A DNA stretch of 64,000 bases from Pseudomonadota bacterium (lineage in GTDB: Bacteria > Pseudomonadota > Gammaproteobacteria > Burkholderiales > Rhodocyclaceae), in contig JAGTRW010000011.1 in NCBI GenBank assembly GCA_018262095.1, positions 54,390 through 118,389 of the forward strand, read 5' to 3'. Below are positions 8,675-18,742 of the stretch, one piece after another. Below the pieces are notes generated by a model. It searched no databases, was not told where the DNA came from, and worked only from the letters and a program-made list of their open reading frames with translations. How positions within the stretch are numbered: position 1 is the first letter of the stretch; each line of letters begins with the position of its first letter. A program made the position numbers and the translations under genes.

Positions 8675-9925
8675 CTATTGATAGCCCTTGGGGAAGGGGT
8701 TGGGTTCGATCAGACCGGGCGACTCGGTCACCACCTTGAACTGGCCGTCGGACTGCATCTGACCGATTCGCGTCTTGCTCCACAGGTGGTGGTTGGGGTG
8801 AATCTTGACGTAGCCTTCGGGGGCGTCCTTGAACTCGATTCCGCCCGACGCCGCGGCGACCTTGTCGATGTCGAAGCTGCCGGCTTTCTCGACCGACGCT
8901 TTCCACAACCACGGGCCCAGATAAGCGGCCTGCGTCACGTCGCCGATCACCGCGTTCTTGCCGTACTTGGCCTTGAATGCCTCGACGAATTTCTTGTTGT
9001 TGGGATTGTCGAGCGACTGGAAGTACTTCATCGCCGCGTAGAAGCCGACCGTGTTCTCGCCGCCGATGCCGAGCATTTCGTCCTCGGTCACCGAGATGGT
9101 CAGCAGGAACTGCTTGTCGCCGGTGATCCCGGCCGCCTTGAGCTGCTTGTAGAAGGCGACGTTCGATCCGCCGACGACGATGGCGTAGATGGCGTCGGGC
9201 TTGGCGACCTTGATCTTGTTGATCAGCGAATTGAAGTTGGTCTGCCCGAGCGGGTAATACTCTTCGCCGACGACCTTGCCCTTGATCACGTTTTCGATGT
9301 GCTTGCGAGCGATCTTGTTCGACGTGCGCGGCCAGATGTAGTCCGAGCCGATCAGGAAATAGGTCTTGGCTTTCTTTTCCTTGGCCGCCCAGTCGAGGCC
9401 GTAGAGGATTTGCTGCGTCGCTTCCTGTCCCGTATAGATCACGTTCTTCGACTGTTCGAGCCCTTCGTAGAAGGTCGGGTAGTAGAGCATCCCGTTTTCC
9501 TTCTCGAAAATCGGCAGCACCGCCTTGCGCGACGCCGAAGTCCAGCAGCCGAACACCGCCGCGACGCGGTCGTTGACCAAGAGCTTCTTCGACTTCTCGG
9601 CGAAGGTCGGCCAGTCGGACGCGCCGTCTTCCTTGATCACCTTGATCTTGCGCCCGAGCACGCCGCCCAGCGCGTTGATCTGATCGATCGCGAGCTGTTC
9701 GGCCTGGATCGAACCGGTTTCTGAAATGGCCATGGTGCCGGTCGCCGAGTGCAGCTGGCCGACCGTGACCTCGGTATCGGTCACCGCCAGCTTGGTGGTG
9801 TTGACCGCGGCGGTCGCCGGCGGCGCGGCATGCGCGGCGAGCGGCATGGCGAGCATGAGCGGCAAGGCCGCGGCGCCGATCATGAAGCTGCGGCGCTTGA
9901 AGGAACAGTGCTGATTCTTGGACAT
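8675..9925 (-). CDS. urtA: Periplasmic amide/urea-binding protein UrtA-type
   Basis: The substrate-binding protein of the importer, 416 residues. I start at the ATG at 9925 because AGGAG lies six bases upstream and the following residues form a signal peptide with a twin-arginine-like KRRSFM motif, ending near AAHA. An upstream ATG would add 71 unlikely residues. The mature protein has the type I periplasmic fold with GCWTSASRKAVLPIFE and ends in EPNPFPKGYQ, as UrtA/AmiC-class proteins do. It is the first gene of the operon urtABCDE-amiF. Confidence 0.9.
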   Translation of the reverse strand: MSKNQHCSFKRRSFMIGAAALPLMLAMPLAAHAAPPATAAVNTTKLAVTDTEVTVGQLHSATGTMAISETGSIQAEQLAIDQINALGGVLGRKIKVIKEDGASDWPTFAEKSKKLLVNDRVAAVFGCWTSASRKAVLPIFEKENGMLYYPTFYEGLEQSKNVIYTGQEATQQILYGLDWAAKEKKAKTYFLIGSDYIWPRTSNKIARKHIENVIKGKVVGEEYYPLGQTNFNSLINKIKVAKPDAIYAIVVGGSNVAFYKQLKAAGITGDKQFLLTISVTEDEMLGIGGENTVGFYAAMKYFQSLDNPNNKKFVEAFKAKYGKNAVIGDVTQAAYLGPWLWKASVEKAGSFDIDKVAAASGGIEFKDAPEGYVKIHPNHHLWSKTRIGQMQSDGQFKVVTESPGLIEPNPFPKGYQ

Positions 9926-10266
9926 CGATGGCTCCTGGGTAAGTGGCTGGGAACGCCGTATCGCTGTGGGCTGATGCGGCGTCGTGGAGTGCACACTAGC
10001 GAGCAAGTCGCGGCGCGCGAATAAGTCAAACGACGTATGTGGCGGCGTCTGCGCAGCGGCTATATTTTTGGGCGCAACCGTCTCCGACTCGTTGCGCGTT
10101 ATCGCGATTCCCTTGCCCCGACACGGGGCGTAAGTCACCGAATCGGTGCGGGTTCAGACGACTTGCGCGCGGGTTTGCTGCCGTGCAGTCAGCCAGACGG
10201 CGTTTTTTGGCGAGGGGAATGCTACTTGCTTGGGAGAAGCTTCGATTGAGCAGACAAGGAACGCCC
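9926..10266. other. Divergent intergenic region urtA / sensor kinase
   Basis: These 341 bases hold the control region of the amide operon and of the oppositely oriented sensor kinase. A sigma54-like element lies near the kinase side. Two short hairpins are visible around 10113-10152. I find no convincing sigma70 -35/-10 pair for urtA. Confidence 0.6.
10207..10223 (+). promoter_or_regulatory. Candidate sigma54 (-24/-12) promoter
   Basis: The sequence TTGGCGAGGGGAATGCT matches the -24/-12 consensus YTGGCACGrNNNTTGCW at 11 of its 14 defined positions, with the correct GG-N10-GC spacing. Transcription would start near 10233, leaving a leader of about 34 bases before the chosen GTG. A sigma54 promoter would suit a nitrogen-acquisition sensor. 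No enhancer-binding site was identified. Confidence 0.4.
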
Positions 10267-13200
10267 GTGCCGCCTGCCGCCACGCAGCGCATCATCACCA
10301 TCCGTCGCGAATACAACAGCTGGGTCGCCAACGAGACGCTCGAGGACTACGCGTTACGCTACACGCCGCGCAGTTTCCGTAAATGGTCGTTCTCGAACAT
10401 CGCCAATACGGCGCTCGGCGGCGTGTCTTTTCTCGCGCTCGAGGCGATCGGCGGCTCGCTGGGAATCAACTTCGGCTTCGTCAATGCGCTCTCCACCATC
10501 GCGCTGGTGGCGCTGGTGATTTTCTTGACCAGCCTGCCGATCAGTTTCTACGCGGCGCGCTATGCGGTCGACATGGATCTGCTGACGCGCGGCGCCGGTT
10601 TCGGCTACATCGGCTCGACCATCACCTCGCTGATCTACGCGTCATTCACCTTCATCTTTTTCGCGATCGAGGCGGCGATCATGGCGATGGCGCTGCAGCT
10701 GTGGTTCGGGCTGCCGATCGTCTGGGGCTACCTGGTCAGTTCGCTGGCGGTCATTCCTCTGGTGACGCACGGCGTCACCTGGATCAGCCGCCTGCAGCGG
10801 TGGACCCAGCCGCTGTTCATCGTGCTGCTGCTGGCGCCATTCCTAGCGCTGCTGTTCGCGTCGCCGGAAAGCTATGCGGGCTTCACGACCTTCGGCGGCC
10901 ACCACGGCAACGATTTCGACGCTCTGGCGATCGGTACCGGCAGCGCCGTCGCCTTCGCCTTGATCTCGCAGATCGGCGAGCAGGTCGACTTTCTGCGCTT
11001 CATGCCGCCGCAAACGAAAGAAAATCGCTGGCGCTGGCGCGCTGCGGTGACCGCCGCCGGACCAGGGTGGATCATTCTGGGCGCAGCCAAAATGCTCGGC
11101 GGCGCTTTTCTCGCGTTCCTCGCGCTGCAGTCGATGCTGACCCCCGAGCAGGCGGTGCAGCCGACGCAGATGTACCTCGCCGGATTTTCCAGGGTGGTCG
11201 GCGATCAGCGCCTGGCGATCGCGTTATCCTGTGCCTTCGTCATCCTCTGCCAGATCAAGATCAACGTCACCAACGCCTACGCCGGATCGCTGGCCTGGTC
11301 GAATTTCTTCTCGCGCCTGACGCACACGCATCCGGGGCGGGTCGTGTGGTTGGTCTTCAACGTGCTGATCGCGCTCATCCTGATGCTGCTCGGCGTCTTC
11401 GAGGCGCTCGAACACGTGCTCGGCATCTACTCGCAGGTCGCGTTGGCGTGGATCGGCGCGGTGGTCGCCGACCTGGTGGTCAACAAGCCGCTCGGTCTGT
11501 CGCCGCCGGGAATCGAGTTCCGCCGCGCCTATCTCTACGACATCAACCCGGTCGGCGTCGGCGCCATGCTCAGCGGTTCGGTGCTCGGCATCGTCTCGTT
11601 CGCCGGCTATCTTGGCGGGCAGGCGCAGGCCTTCGCACCGTTCGTCGCGCTGCTCACCGCCTTCGTGCTGGCGCCGACCATCGCGCTGGCGAGCGGCGGG
11701 CGCTTTTACCTGGCGCGCGCGCAGGCGACCGACTGGCAAGCCGGCGAGGAAGTGCGTTGCGTGGTCTGCGAGAACCGCTTCGAGTCCGAAGACATGGCCC
11801 ATTGCCCGGCCTACGGCGGCGCCATCTGCTCGCTGTGTTGCACGCTCGACGCACGCTGTCGCGACCGCTGCAAGCCTGAGCAGGGCTTGCTGGCGCTGCT
11901 CATGCCACTGATCTCGGGGGCGCTGCCGGCGACGCTCAAGGCGCGCGGCGTGCGGCGTCTGGGCCAGTTCCTGCTGGTCTTCTTCATCAGCAGCGCGCTG
12001 ATCGCCGGAATCGTCGCGCTGGTCTATCAGCAGGAGCTGATTGCTGCACAAACCGGCCAGGCCAACCTGCTGCTCTCCTTCTTGCGCATCTACGCCGTGC
12101 TGATCCTGCTCACCGCGGTCGGCGTCTGGTGGCTGGTGCTGACCAACGAGAGCCGACGCGCGGCGCATGAGGAACTCGAACACCAGAACCTCTTGCTGCT
12201 GCGCGAGATCGAGGCGCACAGCGATACCGACCGCCAGTTGCAGCAGGCCAAGGAAAGAGCCGACGCCGCCAGCGCGGCCAAGAGCCGTTATGTTCGCGGC
12301 ATGAGCCACGAATTGCGCACGCCGCTCAACACCATTCTCGGCTATTGCCAGATCATGTCGCACGACGATGATCTGCCGCGCCGCCGGCGCGACGCCGTCG
12401 CCACCATCGAGCGCAGCGGCGAGCATCTGTTGACGCTGATCGACGGCTTGCTCGACATCGCCAGCATCGAGGCAGGGCGCTTGCAGCTCAACCCACAGGA
12501 GTTGCGCTTCGCCGAGTTCCTGACGCATATCGAAAAAATGATTCGCCTTGAGGCGAGCAAGAAGCAGCTCGATTTTCGCATCGAATTCGTCGGCAATATG
12601 CCCGACGTGGTGCATGCCGACGTCGGCCGGCTGCGTCAGATCCTGACGAACCTGCTGACCAACGCCGTGCGCTATACGCCGCACGGCACGGTCACGCTCA
12701 AGACCACCTATCAGTGGGACCTGGCGCTGTTCGAGATCAGCGACACCGGCTGCGGTATCGCGCCCGACGAACTCGAACGCATCTTCCAACCCTTCGAGCG
12801 CGGCAGCGCCGCGCAGGGACACGGTGCGGCGGGCCAGGTTGCCGGGACCGGGCTGGGGCTGACCATTACCCGGATGCTGGTCGATCTGGCCGGCGGCGAG
12901 CTGACGGTGAGCAGCGTCCCCGGCCAGGGCAGTACCTTCCGCGTCAAGCTCTACCTGCCTTGGGTGGTCAACCCAAAACTCGCCAGTCGGCCCGAACGCG
13001 AGATCGAGGGTTATGCCGGGAGGCGGCGTCAGTTGCTGGTGGTCGACGACCAGCCGAGCCAGAGCCGCCTGCTCGTCGACCTACTGACCCCGCGCGGCTT
13101 CCTGGTCTGCGAGGCGCATCAGGCCGACGAAGCGCTGGTGCTGGCTGCCGAGCTCAAGCCCGATCTGATCTTCCTCGACGTCTCGATGCCGCAGGTCGAT

Positions 13201-13653
13201 GGCTGGACGTTGTGCCGCCTGTTGCGCGAGCAAGGCTACGCCGGGCCGATCGTGATGGTTTCGGCCAACGCTTATGAAAACCAGCTCGAGCGTTGCGAGG
13301 CGGCGGGCTGCGAAGGCTTCATCGTCAAACCGGTGATCGAGTCGGAACTCTTCGTGCACCTCAATACCTGGCTTGGGCTGACGTGGACCTATGCCGACCC
13401 GGCCAATCAGGTCGATGCCGAACCCGCACCCGACTTCTCGCGGCTGCCCGCCGCGCTGCGTGCCGAACTGCGCGACTTCGCCGAACTTGGCCATCTGCAG
13501 GGGCTGCTGCGCCGCCTCGACGAACTGGAAACGCTTCACCCCGAGCTGCGCACGACGCTGAGCGCCGTTCGCGCGCTGACCAGCGAGCTGCGCTTCGATA
13601 CCCTGATCGAGCAAATGGATGAGCCTCTCGATGACTATGTCGCCGCCACCTGA
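10267..13653 (+). CDS. NCS1-type transporter-histidine kinase-receiver fusion
   Basis: A protein of about 1128 residues. Residues about 30-480 form some 12 membrane helices resembling nucleobase:cation symporter-1 permeases. A cysteine-rich knuckle follows (about 498-540: CVVC, HCP, SLCC, CRDRC). Two more helices precede the kinase core with His681 in MSHELRTPLN, an N box and GTGLGL. A receiver carries the phospho-acceptor Asp near 971 in FLDVSMPQVDG. I start at the GTG with AAGGA six bases upstream; TTG 10246 and ATG 10219 are alternatives. It overlaps the next response regulator gene and diverges from the amide operon, which it probably controls. The transporter domain probably senses the substrate or its flux. 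Confidence 0.82.
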   Translation: MPPAATQRIITIRREYNSWVANETLEDYALRYTPRSFRKWSFSNIANTALGGVSFLALEAIGGSLGINFGFVNALSTIALVALVIFLTSLPISFYAARYAVDMDLLTRGAGFGYIGSTITSLIYASFTFIFFAIEAAIMAMALQLWFGLPIVWGYLVSSLAVIPLVTHGVTWISRLQRWTQPLFIVLLLAPFLALLFASPESYAGFTTFGGHHGNDFDALAIGTGSAVAFALISQIGEQVDFLRFMPPQTKENRWRWRAAVTAAGPGWIILGAAKMLGGAFLAFLALQSMLTPEQAVQPTQMYLAGFSRVVGDQRLAIALSCAFVILCQIKINVTNAYAGSLAWSNFFSRLTHTHPGRVVWLVFNVLIALILMLLGVFEALEHVLGIYSQVALAWIGAVVADLVVNKPLGLSPPGIEFRRAYLYDINPVGVGAMLSGSVLGIVSFAGYLGGQAQAFAPFVALLTAFVLAPTIALASGGRFYLARAQATDWQAGEEVRCVVCENRFESEDMAHCPAYGGAICSLCCTLDARCRDRCKPEQGLLALLMPLISGALPATLKARGVRRLGQFLLVFFISSALIAGIVALVYQQELIAAQTGQANLLLSFLRIYAVLILLTAVGVWWLVLTNESRRAAHEELEHQNLLLLREIEAHSDTDRQLQQAKERADAASAAKSRYVRGMSHELRTPLNTILGYCQIMSHDDDLPRRRRDAVATIERSGEHLLTLIDGLLDIASIEAGRLQLNPQELRFAEFLTHIEKMIRLEASKKQLDFRIEFVGNMPDVVHADVGRLRQILTNLLTNAVRYTPHGTVTLKTTYQWDLALFEISDTGCGIAPDELERIFQPFERGSAAQGHGAAGQVAGTGLGLTITRMLVDLAGGELTVSSVPGQGSTFRVKLYLPWVVNPKLASRPEREIEGYAGRRRQLLVVDDQPSQSRLLVDLLTPRGFLVCEAHQADEALVLAAELKPDLIFLDVSMPQVDGWTLCRLLREQGYAGPIVMVSANAYENQLERCEAAGCEGFIVKPVIESELFVHLNTWLGLTWTYADPANQVDAEPAPDFSRLPAALRAELRDFAELGHLQGLLRRLDELETLHPELRTTLSAVRALTSELRFDTLIEQMDEPLDDYVAAT

Positions 13654-14290
13654 GCCGGGCGCCGAGCGCCGCGTCGTCCTGCTGATCGACGATGTGCCCG
13701 ATACCGTGCGCATGATCGCCGAGGCGCTCGACGCAGCCGGGTTCACGGTGCTGGTGGCGACCGACGGCGCCAGCGCGCTCAAGCGGCTGACGCGAATCCG
13801 GCCCGACGCGGTGCTGCTCGACGCCTGCATGCCCGGCATGGACGGCTTCGAGACCTGTCGTCAGCTCAAGCTGGTGCCGGGAATGGAGACGGTCCCTGTG
13901 ATTTTCATGACCGGACTCACCGAAACCGAGCGCATCGTCGAGGCGCTGTCGGCCGGCGGTATCGACTATCTGGTCAAACCGGTGGCGCCCGATGAGTTGG
14001 TCGCGCGCTTGCACGCGCACCTGCGCGTCGCTCGCCAGCTCAACGACGCCATGCAAACTGGCGGCGCCGCAGAAAACGAGGCGCTGCGCGAAAATCCATT
14101 GACCCAGCGCGAAATGGTCGTGCTCGAATGGATCGCGCACGGCAAGACCAACCGCGACATCGGCGATATCCTCTGCATGAGCCCGCGCACCGTCAATAAG
14201 CACCTTGAGCATATCTACGAGAAGCTCGGCGTCGAGACGCGCACGGCGGCGGGCGCCCAGTTCGGCCGGCTGGCGCCGCTTAAGAAATAG
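13619..14290 (+). CDS. Response regulator, receiver plus LuxR-type HTH
   Basis: A 223-residue regulator. The N-terminal receiver has LIDDVPDT, the phospho-acceptor Asp in VLLDACMPGMDG and the Lys in YLVKPVAP. The C-terminal helix-turn-helix contains LTQREMVVLEWIAHGKTNRDI and SPRTVNKHLEHIYEKLGV, typical of the LuxR/FixJ class. Its start overlaps the 3' end of the transporter-kinase gene by 35 bases, implying translational coupling and a cognate pair. A phosphorelay from the hybrid kinase to this regulator, acting on the urt/amiF promoter, is inferred. An internal ATG at 13631 or 13637 is also possible. Confidence 0.88.
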   Translation: MSLSMTMSPPPEPGAERRVVLLIDDVPDTVRMIAEALDAAGFTVLVATDGASALKRLTRIRPDAVLLDACMPGMDGFETCRQLKLVPGMETVPVIFMTGLTETERIVEALSAGGIDYLVKPVAPDELVARLHAHLRVARQLNDAMQTGGAAENEALRENPLTQREMVVLEWIAHGKTNRDIGDILCMSPRTVNKHLEHIYEKLGVETRTAAGAQFGRLAPLKK

Positions 14291-14370
14291 CGCCGACGGG
14301 CCGGCTGTAGCGCTTCAAGAGCGCAGGATTGCTGTTACCCTCTCGCTCTTGACCAACTCAACCGACCGAC

Positions 14371-15825
<1,455 letters not shown>

Positions 15826-15841
15826 AGATAGCGGCAGCGTT

Positions 15842-16930
15842 TCATTGCCCGCAACTGGCCGGATCGCTGGCGTAGGCGGTGAGTCCCAGACGACGCAGGC
15901 GATCGAGGTAGCAGCCGTAATGCCGCGCCCAGTCGAAGGCGCGGTCGTCGGCGAGCAGGCCCGGGATGTTGGTGAGATCGACGTCGGCGATGTGGAGGTC
16001 CTGGTCTCCGGTCGCGCGCATCAGGCCCTCGACCAGCAGCATGTCGGACAAGAGGTAAGCGGCGTATTTTTCGGAAATCCCGAGCCGCGTCGTCGTTTGC
16101 GCCAGCGTCAAGTCGGCGATCTGCTCGATCGCTGCAGTGAGCGCCGTGCGCTCGAGAAGCTTGTTATCTTCGGCTTTGCCGAGCAGTCGCTCGACTGCCG
16201 GCCAGACGCCCTGGGTTACCGGGCGGCTGATCGCCGTCATCGCCACGGATTCCGGGAGCGCAGCGCTGACGCCGTGCAGTCTTTCGGCCAGCAGCGCGCG
16301 CGCCGCAGCCAGTTCGTCGCCGGAGATCGGCTGCAACGCGCAGGTCGGCGACGTCGTCTGGCGGATCGCCTGGCACAGCTCGCGATGCCAGATTTTCTGG
16401 CCAAGTGGCGCGCCGAACGAGTGGCGCTCGCCGGCAAGCTGCAGGCTGCCGCCGCCGATGTCGAGGACGTGGCTGGTTCGCAGGCGTTCGCCGAGCTGTT
16501 GCTGCGCCGCGAAGTGGCCGTAGGCGCCTTCGGCCTGTTGGGGGGCCACCAGTACGGCAACGCCACTGGCCGCCTCAATCTCGGCAAGCTGCGTCGCGAG
16601 CTTTTCGGCGTCCTGCTGCAAGGCCAGGCGCCAGGCGGAAAAGCCGGCGCCGACGCGAACGCATTCGGCCGAAAAACCACCTTGCTGCGGCAAGTCGCGC
16701 AGCGCTGCGATCGTTGTTGGCAACGTCGCTTCGAGACCGCGACCGGCTGCCAAGGGAGCCAGGTAGTCGATGTCGACGCGCGTCGTGAGCGCGCTATTCG
16801 ACGCCCCAGCGCGAATTCCCGACGATCCGATGTCGAAAGCGACGCGGCAGGGCTCGGCGGCACTCGCCAGCGCGCCGAGCAGGGCGCCGGCCAGCGCTAC
16901 GATCAGACGACGGATTGGGGCAAGGCGCAT
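15842..16930 (-). CDS. Secreted Ppx/GppA-like protein
   Basis: A 362-residue protein with a clear Sec signal peptide (LIVALAGALLGALASAAE). It is followed by the ASKHA-fold phosphate loop VAFDIGSSGIRAG and a second loop VLDIGGGSLQLAG, as in exopolyphosphatase/guanosine pentaphosphatase proteins. Family members are normally cytoplasmic, so a periplasmic location is unusual. The region of the catalytic Glu (SGxEEA in Ppx) reads APQQAEGAY, so the active site may be altered. It is followed by no gene on its strand and lies 6 bases after the DUF4337 gene, likely co-transcribed. The function is unproven. Confidence 0.65.
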   Translation of the reverse strand: MRLAPIRRLIVALAGALLGALASAAEPCRVAFDIGSSGIRAGASNSALTTRVDIDYLAPLAAGRGLEATLPTTIAALRDLPQQGGFSAECVRVGAGFSAWRLALQQDAEKLATQLAEIEAASGVAVLVAPQQAEGAYGHFAAQQQLGERLRTSHVLDIGGGSLQLAGERHSFGAPLGQKIWHRELCQAIRQTTSPTCALQPISGDELAAARALLAERLHGVSAALPESVAMTAISRPVTQGVWPAVERLLGKAEDNKLLERTALTAAIEQIADLTLAQTTTRLGISEKYAAYLLSDMLLVEGLMRATGDQDLHIADVDLTNIPGLLADDRAFDWARHYGCYLDRLRRLGLTAYASDPASCGQ

Positions 16931-16936
16931 GCGCGA

Positions 16937-17518
16937 TTACAGGTGCAGATAGCCCATCACGCCGAACACCAGGCCGATTCCCGCGGCGCTGAAGACGCCG
17001 CCCAACATCCAGCGCTTGCGCGTGAGCAGCGTGATCGCCGACAGCGCGATGGCGATCTGCAGCAGGGTGCTGGCCAGCGCCCAGCGGCCATGCACGTGCA
17101 TTTCGAGTTCGCTCTGATGGTCGGCGGCTTGGGCGGTGGCTTCGAGTTTCTCGGCATCGACCTTGATTTCTTCTTTTTCCTTCTTGTAGCGCTCGATGGC
17201 CTGGCTGAATTTCTGCTGGGCTTCGCCGGTGGTCAGCGTCACCGACAACTCGGCGAGGTTCTGCTTGTTGCTCTTGGCCTGGTAGTAATTCCATTGATTC
17301 GACGCCGAAGTCTTCTGGATCGCGGCTTCATTCTTGTAGAGCAGTGCCAGATTCTGCGCATGACCCCCCATGTAGCCAAAAATGGCGCCCACCGTCGAAA
17401 GAATGGCGGTCAGCACCGCGACGCGCGAGGTGAAGCTGTCGCCGCCGTGTTGGGCGACATGCTCGACTTCGTGATCGTGAGGGCCGTGTACGTGAAATCC
17501 ATGACCGGACATTGGCAT
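16937..17518 (-). CDS. DUF4337 membrane protein
   Basis: A 193-residue protein with a His-rich N-terminus, a membrane helix (about 33-50), a charged coiled-coil region with many Lys/Glu, and two C-terminal helices. This layout and the sequence YKNEAAIQKTSASNQWNYYQAK match the DUF4337 family of unknown function. It is probably an operon partner of the secreted Ppx-like gene downstream. A GGAGC ribosome site precedes the ATG. Confidence 0.75.
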   Translation of the reverse strand: MPMSGHGFHVHGPHDHEVEHVAQHGGDSFTSRVAVLTAILSTVGAIFGYMGGHAQNLALLYKNEAAIQKTSASNQWNYYQAKSNKQNLAELSVTLTTGEAQQKFSQAIERYKKEKEEIKVDAEKLEATAQAADHQSELEMHVHGRWALASTLLQIAIALSAITLLTRKRWMLGGVFSAAGIGLVFGVMGYLHL

Positions 17519-17681
17519 TGCTCCTTGGCAGTTTGTTGAATGACGGCGAATTCTATCTTCTGCAGCAGGCGAATCGACGCCTGGCGACGCTCTTTTTTCG
17601 CTGGAAAGGGAAGGGTCGGGTAAGCGGGGATCAACGGAACTGCGCCATGTCCGTCGTCTGCGCTAGCAACGGCTCAGCGCA

Positions 17682-18032
17682 TCAGTCGATTGAGCCGCTC
17701 GCATCGCCGAATCGCCGTGCCAGGTGGCGATAAATGTCGCCGCAGATGAGCCCGAGAAGCGCTGAGATGAAGGCGACCGGCGCAAGAAACAGGTAGGCAA
17801 AAAGAAACGGGGAATGAAGTGGGGCGATCGACAAGCCGATGGCGACCAGGAAGAAAGCCGCGACGCCGCCGGCAAACGCGCTGAGCCGCCCGGTACCGAA
17901 AGCACGATACGCGAGCGCAGCGAAATACCCGGCGAGTAGCGGCGCCCACTGATGCCAGGAACACTCGTCGGGGACCGACGGCCACGAAACCAATTGGCAG
18001 ATGAGGTTCTCGACGCGGAATATATCGGGCAT
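17682..18032 (-). CDS. Hypothetical small membrane protein
   Basis: A 116-residue protein with three predicted hydrophobic segments (about 28-46, 50-70 and 78-100). I do not recognise a family. It is preferred over overlapping frames on the same strand because only this frame gives coherent membrane helices. No clear operon partner is present. Confidence 0.5.
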   Translation of the reverse strand: MPDIFRVENLICQLVSWPSVPDECSWHQWAPLLAGYFAALAYRAFGTGRLSAFAGGVAAFFLVAIGLSIAPLHSPFLFAYLFLAPVAFISALLGLICGDIYRHLARRFGDASGSID

Positions 18033-18333
18033 TGGATTTTTGTGATCGGCTAATGAACAGCTGCAAATCGGCTGCTCTCGTGGCGTTCATTCTAACGTGT
18101 TGCTTCGAATGATTGAATTTGCTTGACGTCGTGCCTGTACGACCCCCGGCAAGCAAATAGGCTCTGCCAAAAACATCAGCCATCGAAGAATGGGTGCATC
18201 TGTCTTTCGCGCGTGGACTAGAATTCTCCACGCCTATGCATTCGGCATTGCGCTGCCGGTCGGGTCAAAATCAACGCACGCAGCTGGCCTGCTTGAACGC
18301 ATGCCGACGCTGTGAGCTGCTTCAGGAGGCAAG
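18033..18333. other. Intergenic region with a nested inverted repeat
   Basis: About 300 bases without a supported gene. It is AT-richer than its surroundings and holds the nested inverted repeat at 18117-18158. An AGGAGG ribosome site for the next gene lies at its right end. Confidence 0.5.
18117..18158. repeat. Nested inverted repeat
   Basis: Perfect 9-base arms (ATTTGCTTG and its complement) enclose a second inverted pair GTCGT/ACGAC. The whole could form a cruciform or a long RNA hairpin, or could be a regulator site. No T-run follows. Confidence 0.45.
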
Positions 18334-18609
18334 ATGAGGAACGTGCCAAAAGAAATTTTCCTATGTTCGTGCTTGTTCTTCCTGCACGGGACGGCTCTGG
18401 CGGCTTTGGGCGAGAACGAGGCATCGATTGTGGCCGATCAGGCGCACATGTTGAGTAGCGGCAACATCGCTTTCAATGACCCTGCCGCTCCAGCTATCGG
18501 GATTCGCTATTTCGACTGGGGCTTGCCTTTCTTTTTCGGACGCAGAGTCTTTACCGCCATTGAGGGCAGGAGCACTCCGGGCGGTAACGGGCCCTATGTC
18601 GCCTATTAG
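18334..18609 (+). pseudogene. DUF2844-DUF3443 deletion fusion remnant
   Basis: An intact 91-codon frame with a strong AGGAGG ribosome site. The first 43 or so residues, a signal peptide followed by AALGENEASIVADQAHM, look like the start of DUF2844 proteins. The last 40 or so, FDWGLPFFFGRRVFTAIEG ending in GPYVAY, look like the C-terminus of DUF3443 proteins. These two families are usually encoded side by side, so an in-frame deletion of most of both genes explains this frame. The product is probably non-functional, although it could be secreted. Confidence 0.65.
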
Positions 18610-18742
18610 CGATTGCCGGCTGTTGTACATGCCCCTGGCTGGCGTAGGCGATGCCTGGAGAGTACAAAAATGCGCCTGCAGGGCAAGGGGGCACCTGATT
18701 CCTGGATTTGTCACCCCGGCGTCATCCCGGTCTGTAAACGAA

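Noticed and set aside
10104..10120. A possible sigma54 site on the minus strand for urtA
   Set aside because: It has GG-N10-GC spacing but only about 9 of 14 consensus positions and lies about 180 bases from the start codon. This is too weak to list.
11224..12822. Long minus-strand open frame inside the transporter-kinase gene
   Set aside because: Its product is low-complexity with no family features. The plus strand carries the kinase motifs at the same place.
17674..18231. A 185-codon minus-strand frame overlapping the small membrane protein
   Set aside because: Its composition is Arg/Ser/Cys-rich noise without membrane pattern; the 116-codon frame gives coherent helices.
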